Source: Planctomycetota bacterium (GTDB taxonomy: Bacteria; Planctomycetota; MHYJ01; WSZJ01; JACPWG01). Taken from it: a stretch of 64,000 nt of DNA. Position numbers and translations under genes: made by a program. Below, one piece after another: positions 63,576 to 64,000 of the stretch (the first letter of the stretch is position 1; each line of letters starts with the position of its first letter). The DNA lies in assembly GCA_016197205.1 (NCBI GenBank), contig JACPWG010000116.1:1-64000 (forward strand). The letters are read 5' to 3'. Below the pieces are notes generated by a model that did not search any database, had not been told where the DNA came from, and saw only the letters and a program-made list of their open reading frames with translations.

Positions 63576-64000
63576 TCAAAGCCCCAGCGGCCCGCGCAGC
63601 GGCCGCGGCCGGCCGTAGGGCTTGGGAAAGGCCCGGTTCGCCGGATGCCGGCCGGCGATGCCGTCGAAAGTCAGACGCGGCGACGCGGTCGCGGCCTTGC
63701 GGTGGCCAGGGACGAGGCGCGGCCGGCACTTCTTGCAGTAGCCGTAGAGCTTCAACGCATGGGCGGTGATCGTGAAGCCGCGGCTCCGGGCCACGTTGTC
63801 CTGGAGCCGCTCGATCTCGTGGTTCTGGAACTCCGCGATCCCGCCGCACTGGACGCACACGAGGTGGTCGTGGTGGGGCACGCCGGAGAGGGGTTCGTAG
63901 AGGCTTCTTCCCCGCCCCACGTCGAGCCGGCCGAGCAGGCCGCTCTCGGCGAGAAGGGCGAGCGTGCGGTACACGGTGACCCGGCCGATGCGCCCGTCCC
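63576..64000 (-). CDS. Fur-family metalloregulator (partial, 5' end outside window)
   Basis: The frame stays open to the end of the window; the apparent start GTG 63974 is probably internal. The visible part starts at the end of the winged helix (GRIGRVTVYRTLALLAESGLL, split here) and includes HHDHLVCVQCG, HALKLYGYCKKC and the metal-site cysteines of Fur. The C-terminal 50 residues are a basic, Pro-rich extension. It is upstream of and collinear with the FTR1 operon and so is a likely iron or zinc regulator. Confidence 0.9.
   Translation of the reverse strand, partial: DGRIGRVTVYRTLALLAESGLLGRLDVGRGRSLYEPLSGVPHHDHLVCVQCGGIAEFQNHEIERLQDNVARSRGFTITAHALKLYGYCKKCRPRLVPGHRKAATASPRLTFDGIAGRHPANRAFPKPYGRPRPLRGPLGL

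Overview
The window is very GC-rich (roughly 70 percent) bacterial DNA with long intergenic spacers. It carries six large Ser/Thr protein kinase genes fused to WD40, TPR, PEGA, PDZ or sulfatase-modifying-factor (SUMF1) modules, a TIGR02996/LRR-type protein, a secreted ten-EF-hand protein and several families of dispersed intergenic repeats. Together these suggest a member of the Planctomycetota or a close relative, probably uncultured. That placement is inference from domain content; there is no rRNA or tRNA in the window to test it.

Layout. (1) 1-5541, minus strand: respiratory complex I genes nuoB, nuoD and nuoI in an unusual order and separated by dispersed repeats, preceded by fmdB, a small Rieske protein, def (peptide deformylase) and a PSP1-Rieske fusion. 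(2) 5.7-12.9 kb: moaB, a secreted protein, and a peptide ABC importer (binding protein plus two permeases; no ATPase in view). (3) 13-20 kb: a small zinc-ribbon protein, a TIGR02996/LRR protein, a HEAT-repeat membrane protein, a thioredoxin-like TlpA gene with an in-frame TGA exactly at the first CxxC cysteine (probable selenoprotein), an ABC-F ATPase and a membrane protein. (4) 20.5-55.8 kb: the signalling region. It holds a WD40 pseudokinase, five further kinases (one a 1871-residue kinase/AAA/TPR/GAF/sigma-54-activator fusion), a stand-alone sigma-54 activator and an FHA protein. Between these lie secreted TPR, EF-hand and Lys-rich proteins, and a Flp-type pilin preceded by a textbook sigma-54 promoter. 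(5) 56.2-58.0 kb: a lower-GC two-gene unit, DUF262 plus MAE_28990-type HEPN, which looks like an acquired defence module. (6) 58.2-64 kb, minus strand: an iron operon of FTR1-DUF2318 fusion, two FtsX-like permeases and a MacB/LolD-type ATPase whose C-terminus is a DtxR-type iron-sensor module, with a Fur-family gene upstream running off the end.

How the parts fit. Sigma-54 activators and a sigma-54 promoter occur together, so kinase signalling may feed into sigma-54 transcription, for example of pili. The iron cluster resembles the FTR1/P19 uptake loci of Campylobacter and E. coli but lacks P19 here and carries its own metalloregulator-like domain on the ATPase. Several genes have sigma-70-like promoters so close to the start codon that their mRNAs are probably leaderless. 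Dispersed repeats fill most of the long spacers, and homopolymer runs of exactly eight A or T recur through the window.

The most unusual items are the in-frame TGA in the thioredoxin, the ATPase-DtxR fusion, the PSP1-Rieske fusion, the DUF262-HEPN pair, the kinase-sigma-54 giant and the A8/T8 pattern. All functions are read from sequence motifs alone; no database search was possible.
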